From Prorocentrum cordatum (taxonomy: Eukaryota; Sar; Dinophyceae; Prorocentrales; Prorocentraceae): a stretch of DNA of 64,000 nt. The notes below the pieces were generated by a model. That model was not told where the DNA came from. It made no database searches and saw only the letters and a program-made list of their open reading frames with translations. Below, piece by piece: positions 52,170 through 61,894 of the stretch. Numbering within the stretch: position 1 is the first letter of the stretch; the number at the start of each line of letters is the position of its first letter. The stretch lies in assembly GCA_963575745.1 (NCBI GenBank), contig CAUYUJ010003582.1, positions 1-64,000 on the forward strand. The letters run 5' to 3'. The position numbers and the translations under genes are program-made.

Positions 52170-52369
52170 GACGGGGTCGGAGGATCGCGCCGCATCGCCG
52201 ATGCATCGCCGATGCGGCTTGACGTGGAGCCCGATCTGCTTCGCGTCGACGTCGCCGAGGCATCGCCGACATCAGCGATGCGTCGCCGGTGCACCGCCGA
52301 TGCATCGCCGATGCAGCGCCGATGCATCGCCGAAGCATCGGCGATCTGGCGCGATCCTCCGACCCCATC
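52170..52369. mobile_element. Foldback MITE flanked by TA (200 bp)
   Basis: GACGGGGTCGGAGGATCGCG (left) and the reverse complement of the right end, GATGGGGTCGGAGGATCGCG, differ at one base in the first 20. TA stands on both sides (52168-52169, 52370-52371). The interior is a GATGCATCGCC short repeat that is itself near-palindromic. A decayed left end is at 23662 (TAGATGGGG) and interior wording at 48661. Mariner-type by its TA flank. Confidence 0.78.
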
Positions 52370-52399
52370 TACTCGGACCCCAACCCCATCTAGGAGGCC

Positions 52400-53174
52400 T
52401 TAAACAGTGCTCCTTCGTTTCGGCCTCTGGGGGCCGTCTGCGGCACCGCGGGCAATCGAGGAAGCAGTGCCCCTGGGGCAGGGTTCTCGGGCTTCTTGGT
52501 GAGCGTTTTTTTGTTCATTCTTTTGCTGATCGGCGCGGGCCCCCTCCCCCCCCCTCCCCCCCCCCCGAGGAGTAGATCTTGGCTGTTTTTGACGCCTGTT
52601 TCGAGCAGGTGGAGTCTCTCCCATAGGACTCACGGTCCCAAACAGTCGCACTAAGCAGAGGTTCGGAGCCAGACCCCTCCCCTCCCCCCCACCCCTTTCC
52701 GCGCAATGTCAAAACGCCTAATAAAAAGACGCTCACTTGGGGGGGGCCGCGGGCTGGAACGAAAACAGATCGTTGGAGGCGTGGGCTTCTCGCTGTAATT
52801 CGACGCGCTATCCAGCTGCCTGCGGCAAATTCCGTCGTCGTGCCAGCGCAGCACCCTGCGTGGCGCAGGTGCGGGGTGGATATCCGACTCTAACCCCAGC
52901 GAGTATGGCTTTCGAAACTCAACCTGTCCTCGGTGTGTCGCACGGGGATGGCCGTCGGCAGGGCTTGACCTAAACGTTGTTTTGCTGGACGGCCGTGTTT
53001 TGTTTTTAGTTTTGGCAGGGAGGTACAGGAAAACAGGTAGAGCAAAACGAACGATACAACGACAACAAAACGAAAAACCACGTTTAGGCCCAGCCCTGAT
53101 GGACACCGCGCGGCGCCGCAGGCCAGGCAGAATGCGGCGCAACTGGCCGCGCGACTGGCCTGCGGCGAGCAGAT
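52400..53174. other. Unassigned, no gene
   Basis: C-homopolymer patches near 52540 and 52680. AACAGGTAGAGCAAAACGAA near 53033. No frame with domain character on either strand. Confidence 0.4.
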
Positions 53175-53285
53175 TTAAAGGAGGAGGAGGTGGAGGATGA
53201 GGATGAGGATGAGGATGAGGATGAGGATGAGGAGGAGGAGGAGGAGGAGGAGGAGGAGGAGGAGGAGGAGGAGGAGGAGGGGAGG
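53175..53285. repeat. (GAG)n / (GATGAG)n microsatellite next to the gap
   Basis: GATGAGGATGAGG units, then pure GAG into the N gap. Confidence 0.95.
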
Positions 53286-53385
53286 NNNNNNNNNNNNNNN
53301 NNNNNNNNNNNNNNNNNNNNNNNNNNNNNNNNNNNNNNNNNNNNNNNNNNNNNNNNNNNNNNNNNNNNNNNNNNNNNNNNNNNNN
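53286..53385. other. Assembly gap (100 N)
   Basis: Exactly 100 N, the conventional placeholder for unknown length. It lies between (GAG)n and (GGT)n, so sequence on the two sides may not be adjacent at this distance. Confidence 0.99.
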
Positions 53386-53580
53386 GGTACTGTGCTGGTG
53401 CTGGGTGGTGGTTGTGGTGGTGGTGGTGGTGGTGGTGGTGGTGTTTGGTGGTGGTGGTGGTGCTGGTGGTTGGTGGTGATGCTGGTGGTGGTGGTGTTGG
53501 TATGGTGCTGATGGTGCTGGTGCTGTGGTGGTTGTTGGTGGTGGTGGTGGTGGTGGTGGTGGTGGTGGCGGTGCGGCGCG
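53386..53580. repeat. (GGT)n microsatellite
   Basis: GGT/GTG triplets with GCT and GAT interruptions, similar to 42411-43150. Confidence 0.95.
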
Positions 53581-53599
53581 GTGGTGGCGGGCGGATGGG

Positions 53600-53790
53600 C
53601 GCGCGAGAAAGAGGCCCACGCTGGGGCGAGAACGCCATCCTGAACGACGGAGGCCAAGCACCGATCCGAAAATGAGGCCCACGCTGCAGCGGGAACACGA
53701 TTCGGAACGATTCGGGAGCAGAAATGAGGCCGGCGCCTCAATGAGAGCACCATTTGGGGAAAAAGTGACGCCGGCGCCTCAGCGAGAGTC
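53600..53790. repeat. About 55-nt degenerate tandem, 3-4 units
   Basis: AAAGAGGCCCACGCTGGGGC, AAATGAGGCCCACGCTGCAG, AAATGAGGCCGGCGCCTCAA and GTGACGCCGGCGCCTCAGCG. Confidence 0.8.
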
Positions 53791-53904
53791 GTTTCCCGGG
53801 GTTTTCTGGGCATCTTGTGTGTAAAAAACAGTACGCGGAGGGTGCGCGGCTATCACCCGGACGCCATCAGGGGAAGAGGGAAAGTATATTCATATTGAGT
53901 AATT

Positions 53905-54030
53905 GTGGAGGGGGGGGCGGAGGGGGGAGGGGGGAGGGGGAGGGAGAGGGGAAGGGTAAGGGGAAGGGGAAGGGGACGGGGCAGGAGGGGGAAGAGGAGG
54001 AGGAAGTGGAGGAGGAGGAGGAGGAGGAGA
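53905..54030. repeat. G-rich purine tract
   Basis: GGGGAGGGGGAGG and GGGAAGGGG units passing into GAG triplets. Confidence 0.9.
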
Positions 54031-54358
54031 CGGAGGAGCTCTGGGGGTGGGGGGAAGGGCTTCGGGGCCTCGCCCTCCCGGTCGGCGCTTCGTCTCAATG
54101 CAACAATCGAGGCGCGTGTTGGGCGACGACGTCTGGCCCTCCCTCGTCATCATCAGATCCTCCTCCTCCTCCTTTTCCCTCGTGGCGCGGGCCGCAGGAG
54201 GTTCACAGAGAGGTGTCTTGGTCGTACGGCGCGGCGCTCTATAGCGGTCGCTGTTGGGGGAAGAGCCTCGGAGCCTCGCAGTCGCACCCTGGGCCGACCC
54301 CCCAGGCGCAGCGCTGCCCCTACGGAGAGAGGCTTAGATCAGGGGCGCCCCCCTTGAG

Positions 54359-54400
54359 GTACAGTGGAGACCCATGCCAAGAAACACCATGCTCGCCTCC
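54359..54400 (+). repeat. Dispersed repeat family F3, left part (5' of the LINE locus)
   Basis: TACAGTGGAGACCCATGCCA, AAGAAACACCATGCTCGCCT. The last 25 bp (54376-54400) recur with four changes at 60259-60283, where the rest of the family continues. Confidence 0.75.
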
Positions 54401-54604
54401 TTCTACCTCCTCCTCCTCCTCCTCCCCTCCTCCTCTTCCTCCTCCTCCTCCTACTCCTCCTCCTCCTCCTCTCCTCCTTCCTGTTCATTCCTCATCTCAT
54501 CCTCTTCTCATCCACCCCTCCTCTCCCCCCTTCTCCTCCTCCTTCGTCTCCTCCTCCTTCTCCTTCTCCTCCTCCTCCTCCTCCTCCTCCTCCTTTCTCC
54601 TCCC
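54401..54604. repeat. (CTC)n pyrimidine tract upstream of the leader
   Basis: TCC/CTC triplets directly before the spliced leader. The counterpart (CTC)n is at 60160-60256, 3' of the LINE. Confidence 0.95.
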
Positions 54605-54626
54605 TCCGTAGCCATTTTGGCTCAAG
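54605..54626 (+). other. Exact dinoflagellate spliced leader (DinoSL) sequence
   Basis: T at 54605, then CCGTAGCCATTTTGGCTCAA and G: all 21 fixed positions of the DinoSL match and the first base is an allowed D. It is followed by 180 bp of leader-like sequence and the ATG of ORF1. It is not an SL RNA gene: TTCGAA follows, not a GT donor with intron, and no repeat cluster of such genes is present. Confidence 0.97.
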
Positions 54627-54806
54627 TTCGAAACGCTTCCCTGGCGCTTCGAGCTTGGTTGCTGCCGAGGGGACGGCTCAGGGCGACCTTTTTGCGAGGG
54701 CAGGCCTCGCGGCACAGGAGCTTCAGTGCCCGTGCCTTTGTACGCATTTTGCGACATCCGATCCCTTTTGGGTTCCTCATTCCGTCCTGTCAGCCCGTTT
54801 GCTGCA

Positions 54807-56027
54807 ATGGGCCGCAAGGGTGTCAAGAAGGCTGTGAGAGACGACCATCGCCATGCGCGAGAGGAACGTAGCCCAAGTCGTCGAGGTCAGCGACATCGGT
54901 CCAGTTCGCACTCTGAGTCTCAGAGCCGCTGGTCCCCGAGCCGCAGGTCACACAGTCGCAGCCGTGGTGCATGCAGTGATGATATGTCTGATCGGTCCAC
55001 GAACCATCGGTGTGCAGTGGGTCGTCGAAGTGAAGATCGTCGTAGCGAAGATCACAATAGTGCAAGTCAGCATGTATCCAGCGGCTCTGCATCCAGCGGA
55101 TGCAATGGAGGCATTTCTCCTGAGGTCATGGCGGAGTCACGATCGATGATGGGTGGCATTGAGGCGAACATCACCAAATCCATCGGCTCGTCGACAGCCG
55201 CGCTGCAAGTCCAGCTGGCCACCCACGAAGCATCGATCATTGCATCGGATTCGCGTGTTGAGACGGCCCAGGCCACCCTGCAGCTGCACCAGTCGCAGAT
55301 CGAACAGCTGGGCGCCCAGATCCAAGCAGTATCGCAGTTGGCATCGCAAGCGTCCTCTGGAGCGTCGTCGGCTGCAACCACTTCTGCTACTTCGACGGGT
55401 GGTGGCCGTGGTGCTGGAGATGGCAATCGAGGTCGTGGGCAGCAAGTCGGTACTAATCCATTGGTTCGCTTCGTCGGCACTTTTCTTCGACCTGTTCATA
55501 AGAATGTTCGTGAGGCTCACTTCCGTCAAGTGTTGAATGCACATCCTTATCTCCTCCAAGATGCTGAGCCAGTGTTGCATGCTGTGGCCGAGGATTATAA
55601 GATTGTCTTTCGCACGCTCGCCGCTGCCAAGCAGTTCAGTGAGAATGTTAACATATCTGCCCTTCAGTGGATAGATCTTCGAAATGGTTCAGCCCATGCA
55701 CTGAGGGTGCGCCATGACTTGCCGATCGATGTGCGTGACCGCCAACGTACGATAAGCCGCATCTACCAGCCGATTCTGGACTTGCTTCGTGGTCATCAGT
55801 CGTTGACGCATGAGTGTACGCTCGGGGTGAACGGATTCAAAGGAGAGGTGATGATAGCCACGCCGCAAGATGTATTCATTATCGTGAAGTTGCTGAAGAG
55901 AAGTGAGTCCACGGAGGAGTTCTATGCCGTTCAGGAGGAGCTGAACTTGTGGGGGATATCCGCCGAGCAGATTCAGCAGGTCTTCAATGTCGCGCTCCAG
56001 GCGGGCCGCGTCGAGAGCTACCTGTAG
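54807..56027 (+). CDS. LINE ORF1 protein (SR-rich, probable nucleic-acid-binding), 406 aa
   Basis: ATG at 54807 (MGRKGVKKAVRDDH) is preferred; an in-frame upstream ATG at 54726 would add 27 residues. Residues 1-100 are Arg/Ser-rich (SRRSHSRSRG, RRSEDRRSED). Residues about 115-200 are Ala/Gln/Ser-rich and probably coiled-coil (LQLHQSQIEQLGAQIQAV). A Gly-rich linker (GGGRGAGDGNRGRG) follows. The last about 180 residues look globular (VRFVGTFLRPVHKNVREAHF … KLLKRSESTEEFYAVQEELN). LINE ORF1 proteins commonly coat the element RNA and form multimers; that role here is inference. I recognise no RRM or zinc knuckle. The frame ends with TAG at 56025-56027 and ORF2 continues in the same frame. Confidence 0.8.
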   Translation: MGRKGVKKAVRDDHRHAREERSPSRRGQRHRSSSHSESQSRWSPSRRSHSRSRGACSDDMSDRSTNHRCAVGRRSEDRRSEDHNSASQHVSSGSASSGCNGGISPEVMAESRSMMGGIEANITKSIGSSTAALQVQLATHEASIIASDSRVETAQATLQLHQSQIEQLGAQIQAVSQLASQASSGASSAATTSATSTGGGRGAGDGNRGRGQQVGTNPLVRFVGTFLRPVHKNVREAHFRQVLNAHPYLLQDAEPVLHAVAEDYKIVFRTLAAAKQFSENVNISALQWIDLRNGSAHALRVRHDLPIDVRDRQRTISRIYQPILDLLRGHQSLTHECTLGVNGFKGEVMIATPQDVFIIVKLLKRSESTEEFYAVQEELNLWGISAEQIQQVFNVALQAGRVESYL

Positions 56028-56036
56028 GATCCACCA

Positions 56037-58430
56037 GTGAGGCAGTTCCGCGAGCGCCGTGCCGTCTCCTGCGTGCCGCCTCTGCTGTGGGAGAGTGAGC
56101 ACCCTCAGCAGGATGCATTTCGCTCGAGCAGAGGATGGCTGCCCGTTAATAGTCTCTTGCGGAGGGAGAGCCCAGCGCATCGCTCAAGTGATGCCCGTTG
56201 CTCGTGCAAAGAGGCCATCTTGGGCCCTGATGGTGTCTGCTCTGACGCGTTTTATAATTCACGAGCACGCTCTCGGCGTAGCAAGCCTATGCCAGAACCT
56301 TGTCTCCCTCCTCCCTCTTCGCAACCTGATGTTCCTGATTGTTCTATTGGCATCTGCAGTTGGAATATTCAGACTGTCCTCGGCTCTGTCCATTCGAACC
56401 AATCCAGCTTCCGTTCTAAGTTGTCTCATATCCGTTCCTTGCTCAGTAAGTTCCAGGTCCTCGGGATCCAGGAGTCTCACGGTGGCGAGGGTGATATTGT
56501 GCATTTCCAGAGAGAAGTTCGGGCGCACCAAGTTTTTGGCAGCCTCTGTGAGTCTCCTTCAGCAGGCGGCAATCTCCTTCTTGTCTCTCGTGAGTTTCTC
56601 CGCAGCTGGTCTCAGTATGAATTTGTGGCGCTGGCCCCTGGTCGCATCGCTCCACTGCGCGTGTCCTCCGAGAAGGGCAACTTGCAGTTCTTCAACCTCC
56701 GCCTCGATCCTGAGCGGGGCACCAATGAGCTCAGAGATGTGTTTTCGAAGATCAAGAAAGTGCTCGGGAAGCCAGATGTTGCCACGAGCTTCGTTTTCGG
56801 GGACTTTAACTTCTTGGAGGTCGGGGAGTCCAGGGTCAATGCAACCGCGGGCCTTGATGGGCCCAGCACCAGCCGTGTGGCCTCGTTGTTCACGTCTGCG
56901 TTTCCGCATTTGGCTGAAGTTTCCCAGGAAGATGATACTCGCCGTCTTCTGCGTGATGGAATGTGGTCGTACGGTCGGTTAGACCGCGTTTACTGTTCCC
57001 TGCCCACTCAGGACATCCCCGACTTGTGTCCGAGAACGGGCGTCGTCTGGCCTGCCTCCGATTCTGCCAAACCCTCGGATCACGTCCCTGTGTTTCTGAA
57101 GCCGGAGCCTTGGATGCCCCTGGGTCCGACCCCGATTCCTGTTTGGGTGGCCAGCCATCGTGTGTTTCAGGAAGTGGTCCAGGGCCTCATCGTGCCGGAG
57201 GGGTTAGGCCAGAACCTAGACGAGCAGATGCAGGGCATCAAAGATATATTCTATTACGCTGCTGGGCGCGTTAAGGTCCATATCGCCAGTCAAGGAGCCG
57301 AGTCGCTTGAGGAACGAGTATCTCGTTGCTTAAAATTGGCTCGGGCCGCTCGTGGAGGGCGCCCTCACAGTGCCAAGAAAGCGATCTCTGGTTATTCTGC
57401 CTTGGGGAAGTTCTATGATTTGGAGTTGAATATTTGGGTGGACCGCGGGGCTTTCGATTTGCACCTTGGGAGTTTGATGAGGGATACATGTTCCAAGCGT
57501 GAAGCGGCGCTCTGTTCAAGTATTGAGAAGTCTAAGGCGGACATCGCCGAGGCCAAGTGCTCTGCTGCTGTGCAGCGTATTTGCGGTATGGCTCGTGTCT
57601 GGCTGTCTTGTGGCCGCAGGAATTGTTTGCAGCAGGTCACTGCCGTTGATGGCCAGCATTACCCTGATGGGCGGAGGTGCGCCGAAGTCCTTGCTTTGTA
57701 CTGGGAGTCAGTCTTCCAAGATGTCCAGGCTAGTGATGAAAGTATCGAGGACTGATGTTCCGAGATCATCCCGATCCCCTCCCACCCGTTCCACTACCAA
57801 GGCAGTGATTTAGCTTTGCATCCTTGGGTGATCCCTGAAAGCAAGTTTCAGGATATTCTCCGATGGAAGAAAAACACTGCCCCTGGGCCTGATGGAGTTC
57901 CCTATGCCGCCTGGAAATCTGCTGGCGATTTGGCTCAGCATATCCTGTACGAAATGTACTTGAGGATGATGCAGACTGGGCGCCTCCCTCCTGATTTTAA
58001 TGGTGCGAGAGGTGTATTTCTGCCTAAGGACTGTCCAGGCGGTATCGATACCACTGCTCGTGCGCCAGCGTGCACGAGGCCCCTGTCATTATCGAACTCT
58101 GACAACAAGATAGTCACCAGCTGCGTCGGCTTTGCGGCCTCAGAGGCTGTGAAGGACACCGCTGAGGTTTGCCAGAAAGGTTTCGTCAAAGGCCGCCAGC
58201 TTCTGGACCGTGTATTTTCCCTGGACGCTGCGTTCCTGAAGTGGGCCATGATGGACGTTCCCCCTCGGATCGGTTTGGCGCTTTTTGATGTGAAAAATGC
58301 GTTCCCCAGTGTCATTCACAAATATATTTGGGCTGTCTTACGGCGTGTTAATCTCTCTAGGAATATTTGTCGGGCTACCAAGTCGTTATATTCGGATATG
58401 AGTATGCGTATTGATATCCATGGGTGCGAG

Positions 58431-58465
<35 letters not shown>

Positions 58466-59949
58466 CAGTGAGAAGGGGTGTTAAACAAGGCTGCCCCATT
58501 TCTGGATTGATTTTCTGTCTGTGTATTAATCCGATTTTGACGAGAATCCGTGAAAGATGTTCGAGTTTGCCCATCGAGATGGGTGCCTTCGCGGACGACA
58601 TAGGCATTTGCTGTCGCGACGTGCTTCGGAGCCTCCCGACGATATGGAGAGTGCTCTCTGACGGTGGCAAAGCGCCTGGCCTTATTTTGAACCTGGCCAA
58701 GTGCGTGCTGGTGATCCCCTCGCCAGCCTTTCGTGAGTCTGTAGTTGATGATCTGCAGCGAGTGGGTGTGAGCATTCGCCAATTTACGATCCTCAAGAAT
58801 GGGAAATAGTTGGGTGTGTACTTGGGCATCGAGGGGAGGGGGGAGAGCTGGAAGCAAGCGATTACTACCTTGGGGGGGAGGGCGCTGCAGGTAAAGCAGA
58901 TGGGAGGAGGCTTATCTTTGAGCGCCTCTGCATGCAACATTTACGCCTTGCCCGTCGTGAGCCACGTGTCGCAGGTCTTGGGCCCCCCCAAATCAGTTCG
59001 CCTCGCTGAAAAGAACATTCTCCAACGGCTCACGTGCTCTCCGAGGTTTGCCTTCCCCCCTGAGACCTTGCATCAGCTCGGAGATTTAGGCCGCCGTGTG
59101 GAGGCGCGGGGGCTGGAAGTCTATGCCCGCGCTTGCATGCTGCGTGCCGCCATCAACTCAGAGGAGTTCCATGAACTGAAAAGCGAGTTGCAGGAGTTTG
59201 CAGACTCGGACGAGGGTGTGATTGCATGGAGGCATAGCCCTTATGCGAAGGATTCCCTATATCTACGGATCTGGGACCTGTATAATCAGCTTTTCCAGAC
59301 TCACCGCCCCTTGGACTGCAAGCCCAAAGCTGTCCAGGCCAGGGTGACCAATATGTTACTTATGAATCGACGGCGTGAATTTCCGAGTATCCACGATGTT
59401 ATACTTCCAAGTTTGAAAACATGGGTCCCTGATATTATGCCTGCCGATGTGTTCTTGGCGATTATCCGTATTGGCGTTGCTGGTCCAAAGCTTCCTGGAT
59501 ATATTTTATCTGCTTGTTTGAAAGCTATATTTAATGGATGGAATACCACTCGTCGGTATAGACAGGCGGTGCAAGTATGTGGATTCGGCTGTTGCGCCGT
59601 GAGCGGAGGCGACCTGCTCCATTATTCGATTTGCCCTGTTCTGGTTCAGAGTATTCGGAGTGTTCTTCCTTGGCTTCCTGAATGTTGGGGAGATCGGCCT
59701 CTGAGTTCCATCCTCCCCCATCTCTTCCTCGCTCCGTCCTGCGAGTGTTTGCTGTCACAATTGGTTGCTGTGGATCTTATGCATAAGGGTTTCCAGATTT
59801 TTCGGGATTCTCCCTCTGTCTGTATCGCTCCTGCGTATACCTCTTCCCTTGTAAAGGCCAGATTGCGTGTCGGTGCAAGGCGGAGCAAAGTCGTTCAGGC
59901 CCTGGGTCGGGGTGAATTGATTTCCTGGGGCTGTGTCCTTGCGTGTTAG
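56037..59949 (+). pseudogene. LINE ORF2 (APE endonuclease + reverse transcriptase), lightly disabled
   Basis: Counting from GTG 56037, the endonuclease has its whole catalytic set: SWN (Asn110), QES (Glu146), GDFN (Asp256, Asn258), RLDRVYC (Asp316), SDH (Asp348-His349). The RT follows: APGPDG, RPLSLSNSDNKI, QKGFVKGR, motif A LFDVKNAF (Asp codon 58287), motif B GVKQGCPISG, motif C FADD (58594-58599), motif D GLILNLAKC. A C-terminal CGFGCC…HYSICP motif near 59578-59637 is the usual LINE Cys/His finger. Defects: TGA at 57753, frame change across (TA)n at 58433-58463, TAG at 58807. The first ATG in frame is 56289, so the true start is unclear; ORF2 may begin there or be reached through the TAG ending ORF1. 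No RNase H domain is present. Confidence 0.9.
58433..58463. repeat. (TA)n microsatellite inside the RT, between motifs A and B
   Basis: 31 bp of pure TA. The sense frame is 3 before it and 1 after it, so a length change here breaks the enzyme. Confidence 0.97.
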
Positions 59950-60159
59950 TTCCAGTTGAGCACTGCTGGTCCCCTTTTGTCTCGGCACTCTGGTCGGTCA
60001 GTGTGTCGGTCGTAATCTCCCATGCGCGCGGCGGCGGCCGCCGTCACCGTGATGATCGCGGTGGTCGCCGAGGACCGCCCCGCGCGCGTGCTGCGTGCGA
60101 GCTGGGTGGGGTGCTGGGCGTCGGACCTCTCGCTCCCCCCTCTTCGGTGGGTGCGCCTC

Positions 60160-60256
60160 CTCCTCTCTCCTCCCTTTTCCCTCCTCCCTCCTCCTCCTCC
60201 TCCTCCTCCTCCTCCTCCTCATCCTCCTCCTCCTCCTCCTCCTCCTCCTCCTCCTC
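60160..60256. repeat. (CTC)n microsatellite 3' of the LINE
   Basis: CCTCCTCC triplets ending at TCGTGCCAAG, the start of family F3. Confidence 0.95.
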
Positions 60257-60258
60257 GT

Positions 60259-60435
60259 GCCAAGACCCACCCTGCTTGCCTCCAGGGTGCTCTGGGTTTC
60301 TTGGGTTTTGAGGGTTGAGCCATGGATGGCTCGACGTCCCCACCAAACACCAAGGGTTGGGTTTTTCGTGGAAGGTTTCTTGTGGACACGCATCCACTGT
60401 GCGCAGACAGGCTTAGATCAGAGGTGTTCTTCCTG
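60259..60435 (+). repeat. Dispersed repeat family F3, right part (3' of the LINE locus)
   Basis: GCCAAGACCCACCCTGCTTG, CCTCCAGGGTGCTCTGGGTT, TCTTGGGTTTTGAGGGTTGA, AAGGGTTGGGTTTTTCGTGG and AAGGTTTCTTGTGGA. With 54359-54400 it would make one complete family member if the intervening 5.9 kb were removed. Confidence 0.8.
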
Positions 60436-61083
60436 AGGTACCTGGTCCAATCAAATTCTTAGGTGGGCCTGCTATGAACACTATCCTTTCTATGTATGAA
60501 ATTTCGGGGGCGGTCGCGGCTGTCACTACCTGCGGAAGACTACACTCCCATGATGTCATATCGAGTTATTATGAACATTGGTTGATAGGTGTCTGAATGT
60601 CTTTGGGGGGGGGGGGTTTCAGGGGGGGGTGGGGGCGAATCACGACTTTGTTCGCGCCCCACTCGGAAGGGGCCCCGAGGCCAGTCGCGGGCGCAGGGGG
60701 CCGCGGTCCGTCGTTGCCCAAGGAGTCCCCCAATTCGATGCTCACCGCGCGCACGGCAGCGCGAAGCGAACGCACAGTCAAGTGCTCGGTGTGCCGGCGG
60801 TTGGCTGCACAGTGTCGCGCGGTCTCGCCCCCGCCAGAGCGGAGAGGTTTTTCAGCGCAAGAGTGGGCGCCGCTTGAGCGGAATATCCATATGGATCAAC
60901 AGTGGGAAGCCGACCCCGGCCCCCACAACAATGGACGTTACATGTGAGCGTTTTGCAAGTGTGGCGAGTGTGCGTAAGTGTAGGCCAGTTGTGAGCGAAG
61001 CCATTGCCAGCTGCCGCAGGGGGGGCCGCGTGCGCAGTCTAGTTGGTCTAAAGTTCCTCGTGTGGGGGGCGGGGGGCGGTTTT
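60436..61083. other. Unassigned, no gene
   Basis: G-homopolymer patch at 60604-60640. Frames up to 187 aa overlap but none shows domains. Confidence 0.4.
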
Positions 61084-61140
61084 AATTCCTCCTCATTATC
61101 CTCCTCCTCCTCCTCCTCCTCCTCTTCCTCATTATTTTCC
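61084..61140. repeat. Short (CTC)n tract
   Basis: TCCTCCTCC triplets with CATTAT interruptions. Confidence 0.9.
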
Positions 61141-61199
61141 TCACTTCGCTAAGGTTTATCATCTGAGGGGTGAGTGTCGATTCTCTTGTGCTCAGACGT

Positions 61200-61400
61200 C
61201 TTGGGCACCGCCCAGGGACGTGTCGTCTCTGTTCCTTGAGGTGCTCGAATGGAGCCTATTTGGGGCGTCTTGGGGGGCCGTCGTGAGCGCTTGTGGGGCA
61301 ACCGGATCGTCTTGGGGCCCTTGTGGGTCGTCTTGGTGCCGTCTTGGGCCCTTCTCGGGCGTCTGTGGGAGTCTCTTGCAGCCACATTTTGGGGTCTGTT
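61200..61400 (+). repeat. Diverged GGCCGTCTTGG-type patch
   Basis: GGGGCGTCTTGGGGGGCCGT, GGATCGTCTTGGGGCCCTTG and GGTGCCGTCTTGGGCCCTTC. Confidence 0.65.
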
Positions 61401-61543
61401 GTTGCCCTCGTGCCTGCTGGGTCCCTCGTGGGCTGGGACGGCAGACGGAGGAGAGCCACAGGAGACATCTGCGGCACCCAGAAAGCAAAGGTGAGAGGAT
61501 GTGGGCCAGAGGATCCAGGCTGGATCCTCGAGAGTAGCGCCTA

Positions 61544-61722
61544 CTCCAGATTTCGTAATAGAAGGGAGGGGGTCTCAACCTTCCCAGACGAGAAGTTTTA
61601 GACCCCCCCCCTGGGAGAACCCTCCAAAACATCGTCCCCAGACCCCCCCAGGCCCTCCAAGATAGCCTGGGGGAGACCCCCCACGAAATGAGACCCCCTC
61701 CCTTTTATCACGAAATCTGGAG
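61544..61722. mobile_element. Foldback MITE flanked by TA (179 bp)
   Basis: Left CTCCAGATTTCGTAATAGAA, GGGAGGGGGTCTCA and right (reverse complement) CTCCAGATTTCGTGATAAAA, GGGAGGGGGTCTCA are inverted repeats of about 34 bp with two differences. TA lies immediately outside both ends (61542-61543, 61723-61724). The C-rich interior pairs further. The TA flank and a CTCC start recall Stowaway/mariner MITEs. Non-coding. Confidence 0.85.
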
Positions 61723-61894
61723 TACCCTGAGATCCGACGTTGCGAAAAACAAAAACAGCACTGCGGCATGTTCCGAGCCGGGGCGATCTGTGCTGGCCAC
61801 GGGGCCCGCGACCAGGCGCAGACGTCTGGCGTGGAGACGTTGCAGCGCCCGGATCTCAGGGTGGTACCGCTGATGTCGCAGTTGGCCCTCCTCC

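Larger units (their letters stand above)
54605..60020 (+). mobile_element. Non-LTR retrotransposon (LINE) that starts with the spliced leader
   Basis: Order: DinoSL, 180-bp 5' UTR, ORF1, then ORF2 with APE-type endonuclease, reverse transcriptase and a C-terminal Cys/His motif, ending at 59949. The 5' end coincides exactly with the leader, as expected if a trans-spliced full-length transcript was reverse transcribed to its end. The 3' limit is uncertain: no poly(A) or clear target duplication was found between 59949 and the (CTC)n at 60160. It carries few disabling changes (two in-frame stops and one microsatellite frameshift), so it is a young copy. Confidence 0.88.

Noticed and set aside
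58464-58470. Intron acceptor TTGCAG after the (TA)n in the RT
   Set aside because: No GT donor or plausible intron body exists between the intact motifs; a 31-bp microsatellite explains the frame change.
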